Assembly (NCBI RefSeq): GCF_963678635.1
Contig: NC_087069.1
Coordinates: 36,623,959-36,687,958 of the forward strand
DNA length: 64,000 bases
Direction of reading: 5' to 3'
Source of the DNA: Symsagittifera roscoffensis
Taxonomy: Eukaryota; Xenacoelomorpha; Acoela; Convolutidae
Below are positions 38,901 to 51,300 of this stretch, in pieces. How positions within the stretch are numbered: the stretch's first letter is position 1; the number at the start of each line of letters is the position of its first letter. The position numbers were made by a program, and so were the translations under genes. The notes beneath the pieces are model-generated. The model was given only the letters and a program-made list of their open reading frames with translations, did not search any database and had not been told where the DNA came from.

Positions 38901-41900
38901 GCATTTGAATTTCAGTTTTTAAAAATGTTCTTAGGTGGTCATTATATGCAACACGCATTACTACTTCATATCTTTTATCGTAACATCACGCATTCAGCCA
39001 TAAGAACACAGATCAACTAAGAAAGTGGAAAATTGAATTTTTTTCGGGTGGGGGGGGGGGGGGGGGGGGGTATGGAACTGAGAAGAGTTGAAGGAGCTAG
39101 GTTAAAAACAAATGGGTTATAAATTTCGCAGAATTTTGAATAGTCATCAAATTCGCCCTTATAAAGTTGGAAATTCGCTGATGGGTATCATATGCAGGGA
39201 AGAGCGGGGGGGGGGGGGGGTAGTGAATGAGTCATCGTAGAAACATACCGAGGGTGATGTGTCGTTTGGGTCTGGCTACAAACAGGGGCTGTGAAGTGAT
39301 GGTCATCTCGGGAAGAGTGACTCCGCTATCCACCGCACGCCTGGCCCTTCCCGTACTGCTGCACGAGTTATTCGCTGAAAAAAAGAAGAAAAAAAAACGT
39401 ACATTGTTCAGATTTGTTCAAACTGTTTCTAAAAAATTCTGACAGGAATGCAGGCCTGGAATGTATTTAGGCCTATGGGCTCATTTGTAGAATTAAAAAA
39501 AAAAAGATCATAAATTTTTTGGGAGGACCAAACAAGCAAAACTTTGAGTAAATTTTGAGTATTTCCAATATTTGATATGACACAGTAGCGGGACCCCAGT
39601 ATTGGAACCCCTTCTGACCCAAAGGGTCTCCCCTTTATACTATTTTGAGACATCACTTTTTAGCTGACTGACCTTAAATTTTTTCTAAAGGCGCCTTGGG
39701 CGCCAATATATACTAATTTTAAGGCGGGAGCGCGCGCCGAAAAAACCCGATTTTTTGTCAAAATTTTCCAAAAATTGCCTAAAAAGCGCCTTTTTTGGCC
39801 TTTCTTTTCAAAACTTTGCCTGCGGAGCAGAAAATTTGGTCAAATTGAGGTCTTTGTAGTGCTTTGGGAGAGCCCAGAAAATCAATTTGGTCGACCTAAA
39901 AAAAAGGTCGACAAAATTTTCAATTTATTTTTGTAAATCCCACCCTCGAGAAACTCCTAGATCCGCGCCTGATATGACATTTTTTTTGACCCCGGATCCC
40001 TAGTATTGACTAATTCAGCGGCGTCGCTATTCTTGATGCGTATACAAAAGCTTCAGGTGAGTTTTGAGTATTATTTGTATTTTAACCATCAAAGCTTTCT
40101 TTTGAAAAGAACTCGTTATTCAAAGCAAGTGATTGAGTGTAAACGATGTGTATAATATGAGCTGCAAGTATTGTTTGGGTTGAAATTGTTGAAGAGCAAG
40201 GAATAATCTAGGATTTTTTGAGGGAGGCGGATTCTTTTAAAATTCGTTTTTTTTTATGCTGACAAATCAATTTTCTGAGCTCTCGAAAAAACTACATTGA
40301 TACAAAACGATTTCAAAAGTTTCTGGGCTACTCGCTAACTTTCGAGAAAAAAACAGGCCAAAAATGAAGACGTACTGCTCTTGTTGGAGATTTTTAACAA
40401 AACCGATACCTTGCTTTTGCGCTTGTTCCCCTCTCAAATTTAGTTTTCAGTGGTTTTAAAATAAAATTGAAACGATTTTTTTTTCTTTTTTTTTCCTTCA
40501 AAATTTCATCATTGCTTAAAGCGAACACTACCCTAAAGACCTTAAGAGGCAGTCGCAACATTCAGGGTTAAGAACAAGGGTTCCGGTTTTGAAAGGGAGG
40601 TCCATTAAAACTTCTAGGACTTACTTATTTAAGGTGGATCATTTAGCAATAGAACCAATTTTCAAACCAATGTTTCTAAAGCTGGTCTAGCTGAACAGCC
40701 AAAAAGTCAGATCCTTTAATTCGGATTCTGAAGAAAAAAAACTAAAAGCGGTACAATTGAGAAATCTCCCCCTCATTCGCGCGAGTTTTTGGATCCCCTG
40801 AAGTTATTTGTGCCAAGGAAAAGTGGGTGTTTCTCGGCATAAATAACTTGAGTGGATACAAAAACTCGCGCAACTGAGGAGAAGATTTCTCAATTGATCC
40901 GCATTTGTATTTTGTGACTTTTTGTGTATGATTTATTCATATCAAAAAATTCTACTGCCAACACTTTCTTAGTAAAATTTTAAATGCAGGTATGCAGAAG
41001 GGGGGTGGATAAATAAGGGGGAGGGGGGGTGTCCGAGGCAGTGAGTGTAAGGGGGAAGATTGGTAAAATAGCCGAACTGACTTGTAGATGCGATGCATTC
41101 GTTGGCGTTGTCGCTGATGCACCCCTTCACAGTACAGTGTATGTACACAACGCCAGCCGCGTTCGACTCCCACGCGAATGCACGGTACGACAGGGGGTCT
41201 ATAGTGTTGCCACTGTCACTCCGAACAGTCTCGTATCGCTCGAAAGCTCCAGTGTCAAAGTCAGTCGGACATCTGAAAACGAAAACAACAGTGATAGCAT
41301 AAAGCAACCTATTGAATAAACTGATAACTAATTAGCCAAGCAGTGACAATACGAATCGAACATGCGTCTCTGATATTCAGGGCTTCACCCTGATACGAGC
41401 AGTTTTGTTTGTTTATGGTTTTCGCTACTGTTCTGGATTCCATAATGTTTGGTCCAGATTCGATAAATTTGGCTGCTTTTGGAGAGATTTGGAGCGATAC
41501 AACTTTTTGCTGGTTCCACTCAAAATCGGTTTTTAGCAAAAAACTGATAGTATTCACAAAATATATTGTTTGCCTCGTAATGATGTGTCATTCCACAACT
41601 TGGTAGTTCTTTGGCAAAACTGTTAAATATTTTGTTTTGTTTCTTTGACAAATTCGAGAAATTTCTAGACCAAATAAGGTGATGTGTTATTTTTTAGCCA
41701 CCTGCAATTTTTTCTAAGCTCAGCAGGTAACAGAATTTCACAGGGCCAAATAAAAGAGAGTAACGCCTCATTAAGAATAGACAGATCTCTTTCGGCATGA
41801 TCTCATTACGTCATTAGAAATGATCCCATATGATCTATTACTAAACACAGAAATAAAAAATGGCCACAGCCCAACCCCCAAACTTTGATTGAGATTGATA

Positions 41901-44900
41901 GGGGAGATGCTCTAATAAATGCCCAAAAAAGTAAGCCAATCAGAACTCACCATTTAGAAACTCTATATCGGAAAAAAAAACATAAAATCGGTAAAATCAC
42001 TTTGGTCAAATTAAAGGGCTCTGGTTGGTTTAGAATTTTTGCACATTTGGCCTTCTTTCATGAGACTATCAACCCCCCCCCCCCCCCCCGTCCCCGGATT
42101 GACACTTACCCATTCTGTTCCAGAGTGAAGTATGACCCATCGATCTTGTCTGAGCTGGAGGTCTGAGTTGCCCAGCACTCTGGTGCATAGATGGTCATGC
42201 CCCCCAGGATGGCCGGGTTGTCGTCCTCAAAAGTGACCCCGAAGTAGAACGGGGCGTCCAGCAGAACGTTCACGACACTGTCCGCTCTGCACAAAAGATC
42301 CATTAGCGTTTAAAAATAGATAATTTGAGTCGGAAAAGCAATTAAAAGTACGTTTCTCTGAACGTTGGCTGGTGCATTCAGTATTATTTTCTCCGGGAAT
42401 TAAGACGAAAATTATAACCGCAGTTAAAATGGAAACAAAAAACTAAATTCCCGAATAGTTATAACGTCTCATCTTATTTGTTTAAAACTCTTTCAGGCTC
42501 AAGTCCAAGTGAACATCACCCTCTCTCTCCCCCGAATGCCAAATAGAGGAGAAGATAAGAAGATGTTGGTTTGGCTCGAATTTTCAGCCAATCAGAATCG
42601 AGTTTTTTAAACTCATTTTTAAGAGTTGCCCATACCACTCTGGTTTTCTGGTTATTGATTTTACAGCCCCGCCCCTCACCTCACACGAGTATCATTTTTA
42701 GGGTGTAACGAATGGTTTTAGGGTTTAACGAATGGTTTTACCTAATCAGTCCGCATGTCAATTTTCATGACAATCGAACAATCTGAACAAAATCTTTATT
42801 TGTAAAATCTCGTAGGTGGGGGAAAGGAAAAATAGCCCTAAGCGCAACGCTATTTAAAACCATCGGGTGGATCAAAAGGATCTGAACTTTGTCCGTTCAT
42901 GTGGATGGGGGTATTAAGATGATCCCATTTTATACAATTTATCCAGTTGAGATCCCACCCGACAAGCTATGATGCTTTTTTGGTTTTCTCCCAAGCATTT
43001 AAATGTACTATTTCATAGAAAGCATTTTATAAGTTTTGGCTAGAAAAAAGTTATTATTATTATAAGTATATTTTAATTATGGTTTACCCAAAGGCAGTTG
43101 TGAACGCTGCATTAGTGTAGAAGGACAGTTTATAGGGTACTCTGTTCACGCCCATAGCAGATTGAGAATCCTCCGCTTCAGTATCAAACAGAGAAGTGAC
43201 GTTGCCTCTTGTATGGTAGCAGCACACCAGAGAGAAACCCGAACTGCTCTGGCGCACTATGCTGACCCCGTTGCCGGTAACGACCTCGCCGGCCGTCGAG
43301 CCAGATCCATCGCCCTGTCCAATTCCATTGGTGTAGTTGACCAGTTTTTGATCATCATCAACTAAAAATTACAAGACATAAGAGCATTTTTGTGCCTATA
43401 GCAGATAAAACTGGTTTTTAAGACATAAATGTCACTTTTAATTTGAGTTTACGAATTTGTTGAAATACTGATCAATAGGACAGAAATCATAATGAGATAC
43501 GTTAAACGGGCGAATCAAAAAGGTGTTTTATTGCTAGGATCGACATTTAAATTAAATCCAGGTAAATTTGATTGCAACATAAACGGATTGACACAAATCT
43601 AACTAAAACTTCACATGAAAGTCGAATCAAAATATTTGTTACGAGATAAACTGAAGACAGAAAAACTATCATAGAAAATTTACAGCTGCTGCAATAACCT
43701 TTTGCGCTGAATGAGAAGGTAAAACTCTTAGAAATGAAATCACATCCAACTCATTTCCAAGAAAAATCAAACAAAAAGTTCTGAATCATCAACAAACGTA
43801 AAATTGCTTGAAAAAATTTTAAACTGCCTGAAAAAAATTGATTGATATTTTTTTACAATTAATTACAAAATGACGCGTAACGAAGTGAATCGTGCTTTTC
43901 TCCCATCAAACTATAGGGCTTTCCTTAAACGGAACTAAAGATTTCGATACTTAATGTCCTACTTTCCCCATAGTTTTCAATTTTCTCCATATTTTTGTAA
44001 TAAAAATTTCGTATAAAATAAGTTTTTTTTGTATTCCCGCACCGGAGTTCCATGGATAACAATCGATTATAATGGAAATATGTTTGTCTAAAATGCTGTC
44101 ATTATAATCCATTATTGTTGCAAACTTAGACCACGAAATCGATTATATTGTCATTCAGGTGCGAGTTTTTTTTGAGGGGGGGGGGGGGGGGGTTGACGCC
44201 CTCCTTCAGGGATTCGACCCCCTGCCGACCCAAAGACCTCATTATAAACGATTATTTTCGTCACAGCCTACTCGTTATCTAAACCCACTCAAATTAACCC
44301 CCCCCCCCCCCCCCCTCCTCCTCACTTTGCCTCCCATCCGCATTTGCCCAAATCCCCTCCACCCCACTCTCCTACGTTTATCCCTACGCCCTCCCCCATG
44401 TTTTTGCTATTATTAAGTGAGAACAAGACTGATTCAGAGAAAACTAATCAGAAAAGCTTATAATTTTGAAATTATCAATTCAATTTCATTTGCAGTTCAA
44501 CTTTCAAAATGGATAGTAAAAAGTCTTATAAAACACGGTTCAATTAAAAAAAAAAACGGAGATTAATTTTTGAGAGTGATCGGAACTGAAATGGAGCCAA
44601 CCATATGGTAGATTTTATGGGGAATTTTATGAAAAATGGATAGTAAAAAGTCTTGTAAAACACGGTTCAACTAAAAAGAACGGAGATTAATTTTTGAGGG
44701 TGATCGGAATTGCAACGGAGCCAACCATATGGTAGATTTTATCGGGAATTTTATGAAAAATGGATAGTAAAAAGTCTTGTAAAACACGGTTCAACTAAAA
44801 AAAAAACGGAGATTAATTTTTGAGAGTGATCGGAACTGAAATGGAGCCAACCATATGGTAGATTTTATCGGGAATTTTATGAAAAATGGATAGTAAAAAG

Positions 44901-45346
44901 TCTTGTAAAACACGGTTCAACTAAAAAAAACGGAGATTATTTTTTGAGGGTGATCGGAGTTGCAACGGAGCCAACCATATGGTAGATTTTATCGGGAATT
45001 TTATGAAAAATGGATAGTAAAAAGTCTTGTAAAACACGGTTCAACTAAAAAAAACGGAGATTAATTTTTGAGGGTGATCGGAATTGCAACGGAGCCAACC
45101 ATACGGTAGATTTTAGGGGAGTTTTATGAGAAATTGAAAAAAAAACAATCGTATCTAGGGATGCTACATAATAACTACTTCAAACTTAGTATGTGTGTTA
45201 AAAATTTCTGATAAAATTTTTATAGAAAAGAAGTTCTGGAGGAGGATTTTTGGCCCAAAGTCTTGTTGTTTGTGGTATTCATTATTTATCCTCCTCATAC
45301 TTGGACGACTGTTTTTTAAATTGTATTCCCCGTGAAGTCCAAATTA

Positions 45347-45383
<37 letters not shown>

Positions 45384-48300
45384 TTAATCGATTGATAATT
45401 ATATGTTTTTGGTTTAATTTCGAAATCGCGGGGTTAAGGTTGTAATTTGAAAAAACAGTCTTCCCAGCAATCATCATCTTATTTTGAGATTTTCGCGATT
45501 TCCCTGAGATTTTTGAATACTTAATTCTGATTGGCTGAAAGTAAACCAAAATATATTTCAATCATTCCGGTCCAGCATGAGGCACGCCACCTGACGATAC
45601 GAAAGTGATGAAATCAGAACTCGATAAAGTCGTCTATATACTCTCAAGCCTTTGTGTAATGAGTTCTCAGCATGGTTTCAAGTTTTTTTATGGTTGTTTT
45701 TATAAAACCATCGTTTTGCAAACCTTTTTTTCAAACTTTCTCTTTGTTTTCATACACTTGGAAAACAAAAGTATACTTCACTTCAAGTCATCAAGCGAGA
45801 CCGCAGTTCTAATCGAGTTTTTTTGAAAGGGACTCAATTAAAATGAAGAGCCGTACTTCTAAACAAGTACCGTAAGTTTGCATTTGAACACCATAGCTTA
45901 AAACGACGTCGTTAAATTTGGCTAAAATGTAAGTGTCCATTCAATGCAATCCAGAATCATTTAAAATAAAGAATCAAAACAAAGACTTAGTGCGTTTGCT
46001 TTTGCTGTTGAAACTAAATAAGTTGCATGAAAGGTCACGTGCTTTAGTAAAAAACTCAATTTGCTCAAAGGTTTTCTTGTGGGCCTTTTCCACAAGACTG
46101 GCTGCTAACTGATATGAAAGTACTTGTTTCAAGTTAAAAAAAATATATGAGACCTTTGGAGAGGGTCATTGACTTCAAACACAATTTTTCTTTTAGTTAA
46201 TTTACAGTAAAATAAATCGAGCAATTCTGGTGCAAAATGAACGGTGTTTTTGATTATATTGCTTTTCTGATGACTAAATGAGCAACTTAGCTTGGTTAAT
46301 TTTGTTCAGATTTGACGATAAAGTATCTTTTGCCAACAATTTGGCATTAGTGGTACTAGTTTACTTGTGTGGTCCCTCAAAAATGCAGTGATCCCTAATA
46401 AAAACCGAGATACAGTATGTGGCTATTTCTAACAGTAAAGCATTTTTGTTTCTCTATCATCCTGTCGTAACCGGCCTAGTTAGTCTAGCGGGTACAAATC
46501 CGGTTATCAATCCCGTGCTGGCTCTTGATTTTTGGAAAAAAAGCGGGACCAAGTATCTAACCTAGTTTTGTCAAGGGACCTAACAGGTAATTAGTACCGC
46601 ATTCGCTACAGCGAGTTGCCAAAATTTCGAACGGTTATTTACTCCAACAGAGCAATCTTACCGATTTGGCAAAATTTTGCCGGCAATTTTGATGTTTGAG
46701 ACAATCTTGAGAAACAAAATTGATCTAAGCAATTAGTTTTTGCAAGCGATTTTCTTTTTTAACAAAAAACAGTGCTATTTTAAATATTCAAAGGACAAAA
46801 CTATTAAAATTGAATGCTTCAGACGTGTTTTGGTCAATTTATGTTGACTATAAAAGGAACGGGCGAGATCAAAAGTTGTTTAAAAATTTAACATTTAACA
46901 TAATTGAAAAACTTAAAATTTAACTGAAAAAGAGACAACTTTGTTTTTTGTTATTCAAGGAAAGATTACGCTAAAACTACTTTTCCATTTGATAAGCAGG
47001 TAATATCACAATCCAACAAAGTTCTAGGAGATTGTAATCTCCAAAAGTATTTGTAAATGCATATATTTTTGATTGATAGCCAAAAAAATTCTATTTGATT
47101 AAGAAAAATTAACATTATTTGCTTGAGAGCAAATTCTAAATGTTTTGAGCAATTTTTAGAAGCATATGCACCTTTAGAATTTTTTTGGGCTGTCTAACAC
47201 TATTATTTGGATATAACTCCCCCATCACTTGACAAAATAGTTTGGACAAAATTTCTGGCTGGCTATAAAAACCAAAACTATCCTTTTTGGAAAGAAACTT
47301 AATTTCCGACTTTTAAATTGCACTAAGATAAGCCAGTTAAAAATCGAAGCACATTTTTTTTGTAATTTTGTTTCCATTTTCAACCAACAGAGAAAAGCAC
47401 GTTTGAATTTTTGGATTTTGTTCATTTTGTGCGGATAGTTTAAATCAGCAAGTGATTTTAATAAATTAGTTAGTCTTTCCGAACTTTTTGCGACATATTA
47501 TCGTTAAAGTTTTGTCACAGGAAACAGAAATCGCAAAATTTTTGATTTCAACATGGAAAGACAAGAAATTTTTTAAAAAGTTTGGTCGTTTTCTCCGCAT
47601 CTTTTAAAAATATAGACTTGAAAATTTGACAATAATAGATAAAACTATTTAGAAGAGAATAACCAGATCAAAAATTGATAAATTTTGTTTTAAAGGCGCA
47701 AAATAGCCAGAAACTCATAACTAGTTTCAGAGGTGTTCTTGCCCTGGAAACATTTTTGGCCTCGAATTGGATATTTGGGAAGCTGATGATCTCCACTTAG
47801 ACTACATGCCGCGGAAAAATCACAGACAAAAGAATTAAAAAGTTAATTGGTGTGGCGCCGAAAAAGGCGGTATTTTTGTTTTGGCGCTTAAGCCAGAAAA
47901 CTAGACAAATTGTTAGACAGCATATCTGCTTGGGTCAACACTGTGCATTGTTCGAGATGCTTTTTTTCAAACATTAGTTGAATAGCTCTTTTGTTGGCTT
48001 ATTTCGAACATCAGCCCCAAATTACACGTAAAAGTTTGTTATTTTTTGGCGTCGCGCTATTAGCGTTTTCAATGTTTTTGACTGTGATTTTTCCGCGGCG
48101 CAGAGTCTAATGGCGGTGCTACTTCTTTCAATGTTTTTTTTCTGTTATTTTTCCGCGGTATAGAGTCCAATGGCGTTATTACCTCTTTCAATGATTTTGT
48201 CTGTGATTTTTGCGCAGCGCAGAGACTAATGGCGGTAATAAGCTTCCCAAAAAACCAATTTAAACTCAAAAATTCAACTTAACGAGGCCAAACTGTGCAC

Positions 48301-51300
48301 TGGATAGGCGCACAAATGTGTGCCTGTATGTTCGCGGACAAGTCTTTAAACATGTTAAAATTTTATCGGAAAAGTCAAAGGAAACCAAAGAACAAAAGAA
48401 GAACAAAGGGAGCGTCCTTGTTGCGGAATCCGCTTGCAATTCACAAAATGCACAGTTTGGCCTCGTATTGAAAATCTGTTTAATATTTTTGAAGATGTTT
48501 TCAGAGCATGAACACCTCTGAAATTAGATCTGAGTTACTGGCCATTTTGCGCCTTCAAAAGAATTATCAATTTTGATCCGGATAATTTTTTCAAACAGTT
48601 TAATTTAGCATTTGTCAAACTTTAATTTCAATATCTTTAACAGCTGCAGAGAAAACGACAAAAACGTGAAAACCAAAATCCGTTTACTTGCTCGTTTAAA
48701 GCAAAAATTTGCAACTTCTATGTACAGCTTTTTACAGAATTAAATGAGGTAAAATATTGTTTCAGACGTCCGTTCAGCAGTTTTAGTTTTATCGACTTCG
48801 TTCAGATTTGTTGACCAAAAAACGTCCAAAAAACGCCACGCCAACAATTTGACGTTAACTATACATTGCATTAGTTTTAAACTGGGCTCTTTAATTTTTC
48901 CCTCTATTGCCAAAGGGGGGATTCATAACAAGTTTAAAAATCACATTGATATGCTTAACCGTCGAAATATTTTTTATGGGGATGGCAATATTTTTGCCGA
49001 GTACCATAGGGGGAAATAATTAACTAGATTTCTTAAACTGAGGTCTGATCTGAATAGCATGACTCGCTTGTGCGTGTAGATCCACAAGAGGAACTTGGTG
49101 TTGCAGTGTAGTTGAAAGTGTATGCCTTGATGTCGTTCCAGTCGGGGAACACGTCAATCACACAGCTGGTGTCTCGCAGAGTGTACTGCTGGAACGCTAG
49201 AAAAACAAGAAAGGTGTAATCTTCATTCATCTTCTACCGTTCTACAACAACACGCTCCCCCCCCCCCCCCCACTCCAACTCCGAGCAGTTTTCAAAACTC
49301 TTTTTCACTTTTAATTACTCAATTAACAACACATACGCATTTTCTCTTCATCTAATACATCGTGAAACAAATTGTTGCTGTAAAATTGACATCGTGAAAC
49401 AAATTGTTGCTGTAAAATTGACATCGTGAAACAAATTATTACTGTAAAACTGATGTTTATGTCTTGTGGGAGGGTTCTCTTTCCTTGAATGACACACATG
49501 TTTTATTACTCAATTTGCCTTCCACTTGTCGAATGAATTTGAAGTTAATTCAAAGGAAATCAAAAGTCAAACCACTAAACTAGGCTGAATTTGAACACAT
49601 TTTGTAAAACTTTCCGAAAGAAAACGTTGAAAAACACGACTTAAACAAGTGGAAATTAAGCTCATTCAATAATAGTTTATACAAATCAGTTCATTTTAAA
49701 CCATCTCTCATTTTTACAGTGTGAATTTTAAGCGTGCAAGAAAATAAGTTTGTTTTGCTTTTGGTAAAACCGCAATAGGACATTTTCGAAGTCACACTAT
49801 CACGAGAACTATGGCAAGGTCGTGAAAAGTTCAAAAGGTCGATACTAATGCAGTTTACGAACATCTGTCAGAGCTATTACTTGATCGTTTGCAATTTCTA
49901 TAAAATCACCTAGCATTTAAGCCTTCAAAAAACAAAAATTAAAACACCAATTTCACTTATGAAAAATAAGATACTTCAATTTACTTTTTTACTTTAATAC
50001 ATACGCGAGGCGATAATTTTCATTCAACTGATTAATTGTGAAAAAAAAAGATTTAAATTCTTATCCAGTTTAAATATATCCAAATATTCTTCTGGAAAGA
50101 GGAAAATGGTCACTTTGTGGATAAACTTACACATTGAAGCCCATCTGAAGGACAAGGCTCTTATAACTCCACTTGTGTCCGTTGCTCCGAACATTGAAGT
50201 CACATACTGGTTGCCTGTTGTTTGCGTCACTGAAAACCCGGAGCAGTCTCCTGTTCCGTAACACGTGCTCGTAACTTCCGCCCCGCCATCGTCTCTCTTC
50301 GAAAAACCGATTGCCGCCAATACTCCCGCTGAGCTGAATGATCCAGTCACTTGGAATATCCGTTCATTTACAAGTGAGAATGTATTAGCCGTTGCGGAGT
50401 TGAAGGTACCCTGGGGACCGTAAATGACCTGATCGGTTTGGAATGAGTAGCTAAAACGCAGATGATAAATCAGAATATATTCTATATTTTGTACACTTGT
50501 GAATCGGAAAGTTAAAATTTCAAATACTTTCGAGGATTGGATTTCGAGTTATATTTATTTCACTGATTCAAAAAATGTAGAAAAAACTATCGATGGTTCG
50601 AATTGAATGCCAATTTAACAATGCGATCGGCAACGAATCGACGTTTCAAAACTAAATACTGCGATAAATTTTCCTGATTGTAGTGTATATATACAATTAA
50701 TGGCTCTTGAGTGGGAACACGTAAAAGCTCGTTTTTTGTCTTTTAGCTCTAAATAAACATTCTTGTCAATGTAAACCGAAGAATTGTTCAACATATTCTG
50801 ATTTATGACCTGAAGGCGATGTGGGTGATTTGAGTTGCATCCGATTGTACAATGATAGCTGAAGGGTAACCTCGGAAGAGCAGCACCTGGTTAGAAAAAA
50901 AATAAAAATTTTTCTTTCTGCGAACTCCAGCGAGTCTAATATACTCTTTTGGCCTGCCTGAAAAAAATTTATTATGTTACTATAATCAGGCCTGAAAATA
51001 TTTATCAATCAAAGACCAAGAGGCCCGTTACAAGCACAGGTTACAAAAACAACAAGTGAGGAAATTTGAAGAACGCAGAAAAATACAATTTGAAGAAAAC
51101 CACTAACTGTAAAATACGCTAAGTAAGCTTGAAAACTCAGCGATATGCGCATCAAATCGGCTCTTTTCCACTTGCCCCACTTTTGAATTTCAATTTTGAA
51201 ACATAGCCAACAGACAGTTCGAAAAGTCAATGAGCACAAGTAAAGAAACAAAACGAGTCAATGAACACAAGTAAACAAAAAAAATAACGATTTACTTTAA

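Larger units (their letters stand above)
35972..39248 (-). other. Intron with nested repeats (36.0-39.2 kb)
   Basis: This 3,277-bp intron has a GT donor (GTATG) next to 39,249 and a TTTCAG acceptor next to 35,971. It holds an inverted repeat pair (36,284 and 36,558), a tRNA-like head (36,870), a family C element (37,069-38,152), a family A copy (38,152-38,619) and G runs at 39,050-39,070 (21 G) and 39,206-39,220 (15 G). No exon was recognised inside. Confidence 0.6.
39375..41081 (-). other. Intron with hAT-like copy and foldback (39.4-41.1 kb)
   Basis: The donor GTCAGT is next to 41,082 and the acceptor CAG next to 39,374. The intron holds a hAT-like element (39,585-39,971), a family A end fragment (40,545-40,580, aagaggcagtcgcaacattc), a foldback (40,745-40,905) and a G-rich stretch about 55 bases past the donor (41,017-41,030). 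Confidence 0.6.
43362..49038 (-). other. 5.7-kb intron packed with repeats
   Basis: Contents, left to right: a family C fragment (44,035-44,415) with G and C runs at 44,178-44,192 and 44,300-44,315, five 124-bp minisatellite units (44,507-45,130), an AT microsatellite (45,349-45,380), a tRNA-like fragment (46,467-46,530) and a long foldback (47,524-48,724). Open frames inside are T/A-rich and unsupported. If the phase gap needs a tiny extra exon, it would be in here; none was found. Confidence 0.6.

Noticed and set aside
40969-41319. Long open frames on the + strand opposite the ZP-C exon
   Set aside because: They are antisense shadows of the ZP-C exon (41,082-41,272), which has matching splice phases and the diagnostic cysteine motifs.
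48069-48269. 66-codon minus-strand frame with internal repeats as a repetitive peptide gene
   Set aside because: The repeats are the 62-bp tandem units of the foldback element. 62 is not a multiple of three, so the frame is not maintained between units.
49358-49453. CRISPR-like array of 32-bp repeats
   Set aside because: The three units are directly adjacent without spacers, in an animal intron, so it is a short minisatellite.
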